Origin: Henriciella mobilis
GTDB taxonomy: Bacteria > Pseudomonadota > Alphaproteobacteria > Caulobacterales > Hyphomonadaceae
Assembly (NCBI RefSeq): GCF_003576315.1
Contig: NZ_QWFZ01000015.1
Location: forward strand, 48,478 to 112,477
Length of the DNA stretch: 64,000 nucleotides
Reading direction: 5' to 3'
Of this stretch, positions 24,701-33,231 are shown in pieces (the first letter of the stretch is position 1; each line of letters begins with the position of its first letter). The position numbers and the translations under genes were made by a program. The notes below the pieces were generated by a model that saw nothing but the letters and a program-made list of their open reading frames with translations, was not told the DNA's origin and did no database searches.

Positions 24701-24722
24701 AACCAATCCCGAAAGGTGGGGC

Positions 24723-25931
24723 ATGACCTTTATAGTTGCACGCATACAGAATTTCCTGCGGCTGGAGTCCTCCGCTGGCATTTTGCTCATGATCGCGGCG
24801 GTGCTGGCGCTGGTCGCGAGCAATTCTCCGCTTGTAGGCTATTATACCGGCCTGCTGTCGACCCCAGTTGAAGTCCAGGTTGGCGCGCTTGAAATCGCCA
24901 AGCCGCTTATTCTCTGGATCAATGACGGCCTGATGGCGATCTTCTTCTTCCTGATCGGCCTGGAGATAAAGCGTGAAATCCTGCAGGGCGAGCTGTCGAG
25001 TTTCGACAAGGCAGCGCTTCCCATATTTGCGGCGGTTGGCGGTATGGCCGGTCCGGCGCTGGTGTTCATCGCGCTCAATGCGAACAGCCCGGAAAGCCTG
25101 AATGGCTGGGCCATTCCCGCCGCGACCGACATTGCCTTTGCCCTGGGCGTGCTGATGCTGCTCGGCAGCCGGGTGCCGGTATCGTTGAAGATCTTCCTGC
25201 TGGCCATCGCGATCATAGATGACCTTGGGGCCATCATGATCATCGCGCTCTTCTATACGGCGGATCTCTCCCTCATGGCGCTTGGCTGGGCCGCGCTTGG
25301 TGTCGCCTCGCTGGTGGCGCTCAACAGGATGGGGGTGAAGACGATCGCGCCCTATGCGCTGATCGGCACATTCATCTGGGTCTGCGTCTTGAAGTCGGGC
25401 GTCCATGCGACGCTGGCCGGTGTCGTGACGGCCCTGGCTGTGCCGATTTACGGCAAGACGGCGGACTCCCAGTCGCCGTTGCACAAGCTCGAACATGGGC
25501 TGCATCCATGGGTCGCCTATGGGGTCTTGCCGGTCTTTGCGTTTGCCAATGCGGGCGTGTCGTTGTCCGGCGTGTCGCTTGACGATCTCCTGTCGCCGCT
25601 GCCCCTGGGGATTGCTGCAGGCCTGTTTGTCGGAAAGCAGATCGGGGTCTTCGGCGCCACCGTTCTCGCGGTGAAAGCGGGCATTGCGCGCCGTCCGGAA
25701 GGGGCATCCTGGATGCACCTCTATGGCGTGGCGTGCCTGACCGGTATCGGCTTCACAATGAGCCTGTTTATCGGAACACTGGCGTTTGACAGCGCCGCAC
25801 AGCTCGATCAGGTCCGCCTGGGCGTCCTGCTTGGTTCGCTCATGTCGGCCCTGATGGGTGTCGCCATGCTGATGATGGCCGGGGCCGAGCAGCGGCGGAC
25901 CGGCGCTTCGTCTGTGCAGCTCGCCAGCTGA
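24723..25931 (+). CDS. nhaA: Na+/H+ antiporter NhaA
   Basis: A 402-residue inner-membrane antiporter exchanging one Na+ for two H+. The ion-binding aspartates are D166 and D167 in AIAIIDDLGAIMIIALFY. Other family marks are FFFLIGLEIKREI, PAATDIAFALG and YGVACLTGIGFTMSLFIG. The start at 24723 follows a purine-rich AAAGGTGGGG segment; the frame is open further upstream without a better start. A stem-loop follows the stop. Its place beside DabAB and a NhaR-like regulator suggests a role in keeping the cation gradient used for bicarbonate accumulation. Confidence 0.93.
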   Translation: MTFIVARIQNFLRLESSAGILLMIAAVLALVASNSPLVGYYTGLLSTPVEVQVGALEIAKPLILWINDGLMAIFFFLIGLEIKREILQGELSSFDKAALPIFAAVGGMAGPALVFIALNANSPESLNGWAIPAATDIAFALGVLMLLGSRVPVSLKIFLLAIAIIDDLGAIMIIALFYTADLSLMALGWAALGVASLVALNRMGVKTIAPYALIGTFIWVCVLKSGVHATLAGVVTALAVPIYGKTADSQSPLHKLEHGLHPWVAYGVLPVFAFANAGVSLSGVSLDDLLSPLPLGIAAGLFVGKQIGVFGATVLAVKAGIARRPEGASWMHLYGVACLTGIGFTMSLFIGTLAFDSAAQLDQVRLGVLLGSLMSALMGVAMLMMAGAEQRRTGASSVQLAS

Positions 25932-25956
25932 TCTCATTCATTAGGCGCATTTTCGG

Positions 25957-25984
25957 CCCGCCATCCTGGATAAGGGATGGCGGG
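25957..25984 (+). terminator. Stem-loop after nhaA
   Basis: CCCGCCATCC (25957-25966) pairs with GGATGGCGGG (25975-25984), a 10-bp stem with an 8-base loop, 26 bases after the stop. The tail TCATTGCCTTT is only weakly T-rich, so termination may be partial. Confidence 0.55.
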
Positions 25985-26025
25985 TCATTGCCTTTGGGGC
26001 ATCGCCCTTTGGCCGTACCTATATT

Positions 26026-26040
26026 ATAGCTAAAAACTAT
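26026..26040. promoter_or_regulatory. Exact OxyR-core match upstream of the carbonic anhydrase gene
   Basis: ATAGCTAAAAACTAT fits all ten fixed positions of ATAGnTnnnAnCTAT. It is followed directly by CAAGAA-TTGATT-TTCTTG (26041-26058), a perfect 6-bp inverted repeat. The site is 95 bases before the start codon. Confidence 0.6.
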
Positions 26041-26134
26041 CAAGAATTGATTTTCTTGGTATTTGTCCTTTTGTCACGCGTCTTCATCTCTAGTCCCGGT
26101 TTCTCGAAAACCAGGTCAATCGGAGAAAGACAAC

Positions 26135-26995
26135 ATGATGACGAAAAGGAAAGTCGCAGCATCAGCGATAATGGCATCCTGTGCCCTGGCGCTGGCAGGC
26201 TGTGCGAATGAGACAATTGCGGCAGAAACGGACGCGGCAACGGAAGCCGATGTGTCGGCGCAAGTCGAAACGGTTGAACAGGCCGGCCTCTGCCTCGACG
26301 CCGGGCCGCAGACACCGCGCGACATTGCGGGCGTGTACGGTCTCAACTCAGTGACCTTCCCGAAAGCCCCGCCATCCACCGAGATGAACCTCTGCAACAT
26401 CCACACGCATACCAATGCCGAGCACAAAGGGCCGGACTTCAGCGTGTTCGTGAATGACAGCGACTATGGCGGCTATGCCTGCAACGCGACAGAGGACCTT
26501 ACCGAAGCCGAGCTCACGCCTGTAGAGGGCGCCTATGGCAAGGTGAAGCCGGGCGACACGATCGAGGTTCACTGGGTGCACACGACTTGCGACGCTGCGC
26601 CGGGCGAAGGCCTCGGGGCGTGTGTCCCGGAAACCTGCACCGATCCGCTGCTTCGTGTTGAGGCGCAGGTCTTCCTCGTGGTGAACGACGAGTCTGCAGC
26701 CGATTTCACCGAGCTGGCGGCGGTTCGCCAGGCGGGCGGCGTCTGGCAGCCGGGTGGCATTCCATCAACCACGGGTACGCCGGTCAGCTTCCGCGGCTCG
26801 ACCACGGGGCCGAGCTACAACCAGATGCAGTGCTCACCCGCACAGGTCACCTGGAGCGTCCGTCCGCAATGCACCAAGCTCGACATCAACTCGCTGCATG
26901 CCTGGGCTGAAGAAGGCAATGTCTTCAACGAAACCAAGTCGCACGGCGTTCGCCAGCTTGTGACGGCACCGGAACTCCTTTCTCCGATCGAGTAA
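26135..26995 (+). CDS. Delta-class carbonic anhydrase, lipoprotein
   Basis: A 286-residue protein related to the bacterial/diatom delta-type carbonic anhydrases, zinc enzymes that interconvert CO2 and bicarbonate. The histidine motifs are H90, H92 and H97 in CNIHTHTNAEHKG, and H146 and H149 in EVHWVHTTC. Eight or more cysteines suggest an oxidising compartment. The N-terminus has a lipobox LALAGC with C23, so it is probably lipid-anchored and faces the periplasm. ATG 26135 follows GGAG about 10 bases ahead. A strong terminator follows. Co-location with DabAB supports a joint role in inorganic-carbon supply. Confidence 0.85.
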   Translation: MMTKRKVAASAIMASCALALAGCANETIAAETDAATEADVSAQVETVEQAGLCLDAGPQTPRDIAGVYGLNSVTFPKAPPSTEMNLCNIHTHTNAEHKGPDFSVFVNDSDYGGYACNATEDLTEAELTPVEGAYGKVKPGDTIEVHWVHTTCDAAPGEGLGACVPETCTDPLLRVEAQVFLVVNDESAADFTELAAVRQAGGVWQPGGIPSTTGTPVSFRGSTTGPSYNQMQCSPAQVTWSVRPQCTKLDINSLHAWAEEGNVFNETKSHGVRQLVTAPELLSPIE

Positions 26996-27014
26996 GCCTG
27001 AGCCGGCGCAGGAA

Positions 27015-27055
27015 GAAGGGGCCTGCCATCCGCGCAGGCCCCTTCGATTTTTTTA
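27015..27055 (+). terminator. Intrinsic terminator after the carbonic anhydrase gene
   Basis: GAAGGGGCCTGC (27015-27026) pairs perfectly with GCAGGCCCCTTC (27034-27045) around 7 bases, then GATTTTTTT. A textbook Rho-independent terminator. Confidence 0.9.
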
Positions 27056-27109
27056 AACCAGGTGACGGCTCGCGCCGTATCGAAGGTCTCGTCCAGCAAG
27101 TGAAAATAA

Positions 27110-27877
27110 ATGAAAGCGTTGAATTTCATGACCACCCGATTTTTCAAGTTTGTCGCCACAATCAGCTTCGTGACCGGCCTGGCAATGCTGCCGGCCCAGG
27201 CGCAGTCCCTGACGGGTAATGTCGGCTCGGCAGGTGTGACGAAAGCGGAGCAGTCGGTCGAGGCGCGTCTGGGGCTGGATGATGAAGGTAATGCCGCAAG
27301 CCGCATTCACTATGACAATGCATTCACCGACTGGTACCAGCTCCGCCTGATCGGCTCCTTCTCGAAGCCTGACAGTGAAGACTGGGATCTCACAGGCCTG
27401 ACCGTCGAGAACTGGTTCCAGTGGAGCGAGGAGCAGGCAGACAATTCCGGCTTCAATGGCGGGCTGAGATTTGCCTACGGCTTCGCCAAGGATGACGGCC
27501 CTGACGAGGCCGAAGTGCGTCTTACCCTGACGGACAAGTTCGCGGGCGACTGGGAATGGCGGTCGAATCTCATTGCGGAGATCGAGGCAGGGGACGGAAG
27601 CGACGGCGGCGTGGACCTCGAGCTGCGCGGACAGATCTCGCGCGCCGTAAACGTTTCGGCGCTCGGCTCAGATGACTGGCGGCTGGGTGTTGAAGTGTTC
27701 AGCGAGCTCGGCAACAGCCGCAACATTCCGGGTTTCGACGACCAGGCCCACCAGGTCGGGCCTGTGGTGAAGATCGGCTGGGACAACGGCGTTTTTGTAC
27801 AGTCCGCCGTGCGCGTCGGGATCACCGGGGGCGCCGATGACAGCATGGCCAAGGTCTTTATTGGCCGCGAATTCTGA
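27110..27877 (+). CDS. Exported beta-rich protein, probably outer membrane
   Basis: A 255-residue protein with a signal peptide ending PAQAQS (an internal ATG at 27128 could be the true start). The mature part is built of alternating aromatic strands (ENWFQWSEEQ, GLRFAYGFAKDD, DWEWRSNLIAEIE) and ends with a C-terminal phenylalanine (FIGREF), the usual outer-membrane barrel signature. No family is recognised. It follows the carbonic anhydrase terminator and so has its own promoter. Confidence 0.6.
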   Translation: MKALNFMTTRFFKFVATISFVTGLAMLPAQAQSLTGNVGSAGVTKAEQSVEARLGLDDEGNAASRIHYDNAFTDWYQLRLIGSFSKPDSEDWDLTGLTVENWFQWSEEQADNSGFNGGLRFAYGFAKDDGPDEAEVRLTLTDKFAGDWEWRSNLIAEIEAGDGSDGGVDLELRGQISRAVNVSALGSDDWRLGVEVFSELGNSRNIPGFDDQAHQVGPVVKIGWDNGVFVQSAVRVGITGGADDSMAKVFIGREF

Positions 27878-28015
27878 GGCGCAACATGATCCGCAGGGAT
27901 GGCGCTAGTCTCGGCGTCTGGCCCGAAGGATGAACAGAAAGACCTGATGGCACAATTGCTTTCTGCCCCGCATCGCTAGGTTACTGGACAGGTTACCAGC
28001 AAATAGGACGAAGGC

Positions 28016-28774
28016 ATGCATCAGGGTCGAGGCATTGGCGAGCAGTTGACGAACGGGGTTCGGTTCCCCGCCATGCTGGGTGCAGCCGCCTTGTTTGCCG
28101 AGGTCGCCGGCGCTGACGAAAAAGTCCGGCTGTCGGCAGACTTTGCCGCATCATCCAGCCTTTTCGACCGCGGCGAACAGATTGGCGGGCCGACGCTGGA
28201 ATTCGGCGCCACAGCGGAGACGACCGTCTCCGGCGCCACGGTCTATGCCGCCTTCTACCGGTTGCTGCCGGTCGGTTCCGACCAGGAGGCCTTCGATGAC
28301 GAGGCTGATTACACGGCCGGTATCGTGCTCGAGAATGACACAGTTGTTGCAGACCTCTCGGCGAACTGGCTGACCTATCCGGGCGAGGGCGCCGAGGCCA
28401 GCCTCGAACTCGTCGGCGCTTTCGACTTCAACGCGCCGTACTCGCCGAATGTCACCGGCTTCTACGATGCCGACTTCGAGGACTGGGGCGTCGAAGTGTC
28501 TGCCGGCCCCAGCTGGGATGTCGGCGGATGGACGAGTTATGCGCTCGGCCGCGCCGGGTTCGTTGTCCCGGGCGATGGTTCGGCGAACCGCTCCTATCTT
28601 GGTGCGGAGATCGGTGCCTCCAGGGCGGTTTCGGACAATGTCGAGTTCGGGATATTTGCCCGTGCCGAGGCTGCTGACGCAGAGAGCTATGCCGACGAGA
28701 TTCGCAACGGCGCCGTGGCTCGCTTCCGCGACAGCGGTATCGCGGTCGGCATGACGCTGTCAGTGTCCGGCTGA
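28016..28774 (+). CDS. Outer-membrane-type beta protein (Gcw_chp/TIGR02001-like)
   Basis: A 252-residue protein with an N-terminal hydrophobic segment (MLGAAALFAEVAGA) and regular beta strands such as VRLSADFAASSSLFDRGEQI, TVYAAFYRLLP and DYTAGIVLEND. The pattern of 'coloured' strands with an RG.Q-type turn recalls the TIGR02001 (Gcw_chp) family of unknown function, but the match is from memory and loose. Its start is uncertain; ATG 28016 lacks a clear ribosome site. Confidence 0.5.
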   Translation: MHQGRGIGEQLTNGVRFPAMLGAAALFAEVAGADEKVRLSADFAASSSLFDRGEQIGGPTLEFGATAETTVSGATVYAAFYRLLPVGSDQEAFDDEADYTAGIVLENDTVVADLSANWLTYPGEGAEASLELVGAFDFNAPYSPNVTGFYDADFEDWGVEVSAGPSWDVGGWTSYALGRAGFVVPGDGSANRSYLGAEIGASRAVSDNVEFGIFARAEAADAESYADEIRNGAVARFRDSGIAVGMTLSVSG

Positions 28775-28792
28775 TTGCTGAGCGGTTCTCGC

Positions 28793-30202
28793 TCAGCGCG
28801 TGTCCGGCAGCTTGCCCAGCCTTGCGCGGAATAGCGCCGTTTCCTCACCGACGACCTTCTGCAATAGGTAGAGCCCGATCAGGTTCGGCAGCGAGAGCAT
28901 GAAGAACAGGCTGTCGATCAGGTTGGTGACGGTGGTCACGTCGACCATCGCGCCGACCGGTAGAAGGCCGCAGAAGAAGCAGAGATAGATGCGGCGCATC
29001 CAGATCGAATGGCGCGAGAAATAGTCGATGACCTGCAGGCTGTAATAACCCGCCGCCAGAATGGTCGAGAAAGCAAACAGGCTGACCGCCACGGCAAGGA
29101 CATATGGAAACCAGGCCGACACCGTCCCGAAGGCTGCAGACGTCATGGCGATGTCGTCATACCCCTTGTCCCAGACCCCTGTCGTGATGATGACCAGGGC
29201 GGTGGCGGCGCAGATGACGATCGTGTCGATGAAGGGCTCGATCAGGGCGACATGGCCTTGCGAGGCCGGATGTCTTGTGCGGGCCGCCGAGTGGGCAATG
29301 GACGCGCTGCCGATGCCAGCCTCATTGGAGTAGGCGGCCCGGCGCATACCCGCCACGAAACTCCCCGCCAGTCCGCCGGCCGCCGCATCGGCGCTGAAGG
29401 CGTCATGCACCATGGTCACGATGGCGCCCGGCACAGCCTCCAGATTGACGGCCAGCACAACAAGGACACCGCATACATACAGCGCGCACATGAAGGGTAT
29501 CAGCCTCGAGGTCACCTCACCGATTGAGTGCACGCCGCCAATCAGGACCAGTGCCGCAATCGCGGCGATCACGATGCCATAGGCGAGCGCCCAGCCCGCA
29601 TCGCGTTCGAGGCCGACAACCTCGCTCAGCTGCGCGTAGGACTGGTTGACCTGGATGACCTGTACGAAGGCGAATAGTGCAAACACCGCATAGGCGGTCG
29701 CCAGCACCTTGCCGAGAAGCGGCATCCGGCGCTCGGCAAGGCCGCGGCTGAGATACCACATCGGACCGCCCGAGACAGTGCCGTCATCATTGATGACCCG
29801 GTAGCGCACGGCCAGCGTCACCTCGGCATATTTCAGGCTCATGGCAAAAAAGCCGATGATGATCATCCAGAACGCCGCGCCCGGTCCGCCCATCGCAATG
29901 GCGATGGCAACGCCGGCAATATTGCCGAGGCCGACCGTGCTCGCGAGGGCCGTTGAAAGGGCCTGGAAGGGCGAGAGCTCTCCCGGAGCATCGGGGTCTT
30001 CGTAGCGCCCGGCGAGGACCTTCCAGCCCGTTGCGAACCCGCGAAGGTTCAGGAAGCCCAGCCGGATCGTGAAAAACACCATGGCTGCAAACAGCCAGAG
30101 CACAATGAGCTGGACCTCGACCCCGAAAAGGGTGACCGAATAGAAAACCGCGCTGGCCAGCGCAGAGCCCAGCGCGTCGGCAAATCCGGTAATCATGTCC
30201 AT
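28793..30202 (-). CDS. Sodium:alanine/glycine symporter (AGCS family)
   Basis: A 469-residue inner-membrane symporter importing alanine or glycine with Na+. Family signatures are ALASTVGLGNIAGVAIAI near residue 90, GPGAAFWMII, GGPMWYLSRGL and RRAAYSNEAGIGSASIAHSA. About ten hydrophobic helices are seen. It starts 4 bases after the PaiB-like gene and closes a minus-strand operon of alpha/beta hydrolase, PaiB-like protein and symporter. Confidence 0.9.
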   Translation of the reverse strand: MDMITGFADALGSALASAVFYSVTLFGVEVQLIVLWLFAAMVFFTIRLGFLNLRGFATGWKVLAGRYEDPDAPGELSPFQALSTALASTVGLGNIAGVAIAIAMGGPGAAFWMIIIGFFAMSLKYAEVTLAVRYRVINDDGTVSGGPMWYLSRGLAERRMPLLGKVLATAYAVFALFAFVQVIQVNQSYAQLSEVVGLERDAGWALAYGIVIAAIAALVLIGGVHSIGEVTSRLIPFMCALYVCGVLVVLAVNLEAVPGAIVTMVHDAFSADAAAGGLAGSFVAGMRRAAYSNEAGIGSASIAHSAARTRHPASQGHVALIEPFIDTIVICAATALVIITTGVWDKGYDDIAMTSAAFGTVSAWFPYVLAVAVSLFAFSTILAAGYYSLQVIDYFSRHSIWMRRIYLCFFCGLLPVGAMVDVTTVTNLIDSLFFMLSLPNLIGLYLLQKVVGEETALFRARLGKLPDTR

Positions 30203-30205
30203 GGC

Positions 30206-30787
30206 CTACTCCATCCAGTCGGCTAGAGGATGATCCCCGAGGCCTCTCTTGATCTCATCATGGACCGTCTCGCTTTCGTCCTGGCCGAGCTTGAAGCGGG
30301 GCTCGATCTTGCTGATCGGGGCACGGAAGCCGGTAATGCCGGCTAGCAGTGTCTCGTAACGTGGCCCGATCCGGTCGACGGTCCAGCCTGATCCGGCCCG
30401 CGCTTCCATATGGCGGACCAGCGCTTCGACAGCCGGCTTCGTCAGCGCCTCGTCGACCTGCATCGTCGCAGCCTCAATCTTGAGCGACAGGAAATTCCAG
30501 GTCGGCGCCCAATCCTTTTGCGAGACCCAGCCCGGCGGGATGTAGGCATTTGCGCCAAGGAACAGGAAGACAGCCTTGCCGTCTCGCCGAAGGACGTCGC
30601 TCGCGGGCGCGCGCATCGGCATGTGGCCGAGGATGGAAAGGGGGGTGCCATCTGCATCGGTCTCGATGAGCAGGGGCATCAGCAAGGCCGTTGACGGGTC
30701 GGCTGCGGGTACAATCCAGGCAAGTGGATAGGCTGCGGCAAAGTCGAGGATATCGCGAGTAGGAACCTTGCTGAAATCCGCGCTCAT
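30206..30787 (-). CDS. PaiB-family FMN-binding protein
   Basis: A 193-residue split-barrel protein of the PaiB group (FMN-binding, often called negative transcriptional regulator). Family marks are GHMPMRAP, the AYIPPGWVSQKDWAPTWNF segment and ITGFRAPISKIEPRFKLGQD near the C-terminus. The start overlaps the stop of the upstream hydrolase by 4 bases. Whether it regulates genes or acts as a flavin-dependent enzyme is not known. Confidence 0.8.
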   Translation of the reverse strand: MSADFSKVPTRDILDFAAAYPLAWIVPAADPSTALLMPLLIETDADGTPLSILGHMPMRAPASDVLRRDGKAVFLFLGANAYIPPGWVSQKDWAPTWNFLSLKIEAATMQVDEALTKPAVEALVRHMEARAGSGWTVDRIGPRYETLLAGITGFRAPISKIEPRFKLGQDESETVHDEIKRGLGDHPLADWME

Positions 30788-31740
30788 GAGGCCAGGATCC
30801 GCTTCATCCAGGCGGCACTGTCGGCGATGGCGCGCTGTGCCAGCGGAGAAATGGACATTGCCTCCAGAAAGCTGTGGGTCGCGCCGGGATAGATTATCGC
30901 GCTCGCTTCGACGCCGGCCGCTTCCAGCCGCCGCACCAGCTCCTTGTTCTCATCGAGCAGGATATCGCATTCGGCGATACACAGATGCGTTGGCGGCAGC
31001 CCACCCAGCTCACCCAGCAGCACCCTCGCATAGGGGCTCTCAAGCTCGGTCTCGGCCACATAGGCCTGCCAGAAATCATCCATCTCGCTGACGTCGAGCA
31101 TGTAGGGCAGGCCGTTATAGCGTTGGTGCGATGTACGATGTTCGGTGTCGAGGGCGCCGTAATTGATCAGGACGCCGTCCGGGACTCTCGCGCCCGTGTC
31201 GCGCAGCAACTTTGTAGCCGCGAGCGCGAGGTTGCCGCCGGCCGAGTCGCCGCCAATCAGCAATTTGCCTGTATTGAGTCCATGCGCGCTGCCTTCGTCT
31301 TGAAGCCAGTTCACGCAGTCGACCGTTTCGTTGAGCGCCGCCGGGAACGGATGCTCTGGCGCAAGCGAATAATCGAGGCCGACCACCGCGCAGCCTGCAG
31401 CATCGGCATATTCCCGCATCAGTCGGTCATGGGTGTCGAGGCTGAAGAGCATCCAGCCGCCGCCATGGAGATAGAGGAGCGTGCCTGCGCCCGCGCCGCT
31501 TTCAGGAATGTAGATCCGCAGCGTCCGGCCCGTTTGCGGCAGCGTGATCTCGCGGACCGCCTGCATCTGCGGCCCGCCTTCACGCCAGGGTTCGCGAATT
31601 TTTTCGGCGACGGCCCGGCGAGCCTGCAAGCTGAGCGGGCCGTCGCCCGCGAGTTCTGCAGAGCGTTTGGTGACATCTTCCACGAACCGCCGGACTTCGG
31701 GTTCGAGATCGTCGGCCTGCGTCTGGGAAGAAGCGCTCAT
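30784..31740 (-). CDS. Alpha/beta hydrolase, HSL-type esterase
   Basis: A 318-residue carboxylesterase of the hormone-sensitive-lipase group. The oxyanion motif HGGGW is at 92-96, the nucleophile S166 in GGDSAGGN, the acid D259 in ECDILLDE and the base H289 in GATHSF. I choose ATG 31740 (MSASSQ); the frame continues upstream to 31878 but that part overlaps the PepSY gene. It is coupled to the PaiB-like gene by a 4-base overlap. Confidence 0.88.
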   Translation of the reverse strand: MSASSQTQADDLEPEVRRFVEDVTKRSAELAGDGPLSLQARRAVAEKIREPWREGGPQMQAVREITLPQTGRTLRIYIPESGAGAGTLLYLHGGGWMLFSLDTHDRLMREYADAAGCAVVGLDYSLAPEHPFPAALNETVDCVNWLQDEGSAHGLNTGKLLIGGDSAGGNLALAATKLLRDTGARVPDGVLINYGALDTEHRTSHQRYNGLPYMLDVSEMDDFWQAYVAETELESPYARVLLGELGGLPPTHLCIAECDILLDENKELVRRLEAAGVEASAIIYPGATHSFLEAMSISPLAQRAIADSAAWMKRILAS

Positions 31741-31781
31741 GAAAGTCTCTCTCACGTAGGGGGTCGGAATAGACGGAGGGC

Positions 31782-32984
31782 TCAGGCGCCGTGCTGCTCT
31801 GCCGCGGCAAGCCGCTTCTTGCGGGCTGCGATCCTCGGTCCGCGCTTCTTCAGCCAGACCCAAAGCCCGGTGACGCACATTTCAGCCGTCGCAAGGCCTG
31901 TGAGGAAGACGATGAACACCGTCACCGGTCCGCCGACTTCGCCGCTGTGCAGGGGATAGACCGAGCGCATCAGGGCAAGGCCGGTGCTGTTGTCATAGGG
32001 ATTGACCTGCTGGACGAAGGCGCCCGTGGCCGCGTCGAAATGGTAGTAGATCGGCCCCAGCGCCTTGTAGTTCAGCACGCCATCATCGGTCAGCGTTGCA
32101 CCATAGAGGTTGTAGTCGGGGTAGTAGAGCATCGTGGCGGGCTGCCAGGACACACCGGCGGCTGCGATCTGCTCCTGCGTGCGCGCCAGGGCCTGCTGGA
32201 AGGAGAGGTCAGGCTGTGTGCCTTCAGGAAAGAGGACCGGCTGGTCGAAATAGGATTCGCCGGTCGGTGCGATCATCTCTGCGAAGGGCGCCCAGAACTC
32301 GAAGAAGAAGTTCAGGGCCACCGATGTGAAGGCGAGGATCACCACAAAAGCAAAGAGCCACAGGCCGCTGGCCTGGTGGATGTCCAGCATCTGACGGGCA
32401 AAGGAGCGTTTCGGGCTGTAGGTCCAGGCGGCCAGCCACTTCTTGAAGACGGGGCCGCGCTTGGGAAAGGTCAGATACAGGCCGACCAGCGAGCTCAGCA
32501 GCCAGCCGAGCGCGATGAAGCCGAGGAAGATGCGGCCGGTATCGCCGAGCAGGAAGTTCTCGTGAAAGCCGAGGATGAGCGGGATGATCTGGCGCCCGGA
32601 GAGGCCGGGCTCGGTGCTGCGTGTCCCGATGACGTCGCCAGACGCCGGATCGAGGAACACCTCGTCATGGTCGAGCGCGGGCGCGCCGGGGGCGGGGACA
32701 ACCTTCACCGGTATGGTTTCATCCGTGTGAGGATTGAGCGGGAACTCGACCACCTGGACATGCGGCGCCTGCGCCTCGAAACGCGATACCGCCTCGACCG
32801 TATCGAGGCGCTCGCTCGCCGCGCCCTGGAATATCATGAGGTCCGCATTCACCCAGCGATCGAGTGACTCGCGCATGGTCAGCAGCGATCCCGAAACCGC
32901 CGCGAGGAACAGGAAGAGGGCCATCAGGACGCCGAACCAGCGATGCAGGAAGAGCCAGGTGTTTGAAGGAAGGGCTGTGCTCAT
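31782..32984 (-). CDS. PepSY-associated membrane protein (iron-uptake linked)
   Basis: A 400-residue membrane protein of the PepSY_TM/PiuB type. Four or five hydrophobic helices are visible: WLFLHRWFGVLMALFLFLAA at the N-terminus, FLGFIALGWLLSSLVGLYLT, SGLWLFAFVVILAFTSVALN and the C-terminal VTVFIVFLTGLATAEMCVTG. Histidines in HRW, GFHENFLLG and DIHQASG could bind heme or act in ferric reduction, as proposed for this family. It is divergent from a siderophore receptor gene, with a Fur-like box between them. Start ATG 32984 (MSTALPSN) is chosen; the frame is open to 33047. Confidence 0.85.
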   Translation of the reverse strand: MSTALPSNTWLFLHRWFGVLMALFLFLAAVSGSLLTMRESLDRWVNADLMIFQGAASERLDTVEAVSRFEAQAPHVQVVEFPLNPHTDETIPVKVVPAPGAPALDHDEVFLDPASGDVIGTRSTEPGLSGRQIIPLILGFHENFLLGDTGRIFLGFIALGWLLSSLVGLYLTFPKRGPVFKKWLAAWTYSPKRSFARQMLDIHQASGLWLFAFVVILAFTSVALNFFFEFWAPFAEMIAPTGESYFDQPVLFPEGTQPDLSFQQALARTQEQIAAAGVSWQPATMLYYPDYNLYGATLTDDGVLNYKALGPIYYHFDAATGAFVQQVNPYDNSTGLALMRSVYPLHSGEVGGPVTVFIVFLTGLATAEMCVTGLWVWLKKRGPRIAARKKRLAAAEQHGA

Positions 32985-33086
32985 ATCGCAGGAATGCTCC
33001 GGATTTCTCGACATGAAGGATAAGCGAAACGCAGCGCCAGGAGCCATACGCAGTCAGGGTCGAAATTTGTCTTGAATGGGTCGGCA

Positions 33087-33105
33087 ATTGCGAATAACTC
33101 GCATT
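33087..33105. promoter_or_regulatory. Fur-like box between PepSY and siderophore receptor genes
   Basis: ATTGCGAAT-A-ACTCGCATT is a 19-bp palindrome with 7 of 9 pairs matching. It resembles the GCGAATnATTCGC type of Fur box seen in alpha- and gammaproteobacteria. It lies 103 bases from the PepSY start and 127 from the receptor start, so one site could govern both. Confidence 0.55.
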
Positions 33106-33231
33106 TGCGATGCTGCGGAATGGCCAAAAATGAGAACTATGCGACCCAAAGCCAAAATTCAGCGCGCACGGGCCCTGATACATTTTGATGACAGGAGCGG
33201 CATGTGGCGCAAGCAAATCCAGAGGGATAAA

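Larger units (their letters stand above)
24417..24722. other. Intergenic region before nhaA
   Basis: This 306-base stretch carries an OxyR-type operator-like site (24554-24590) and a possible 33-codon leader frame (24599-24700). The first 130 bases show nothing I can name. Confidence 0.5.
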
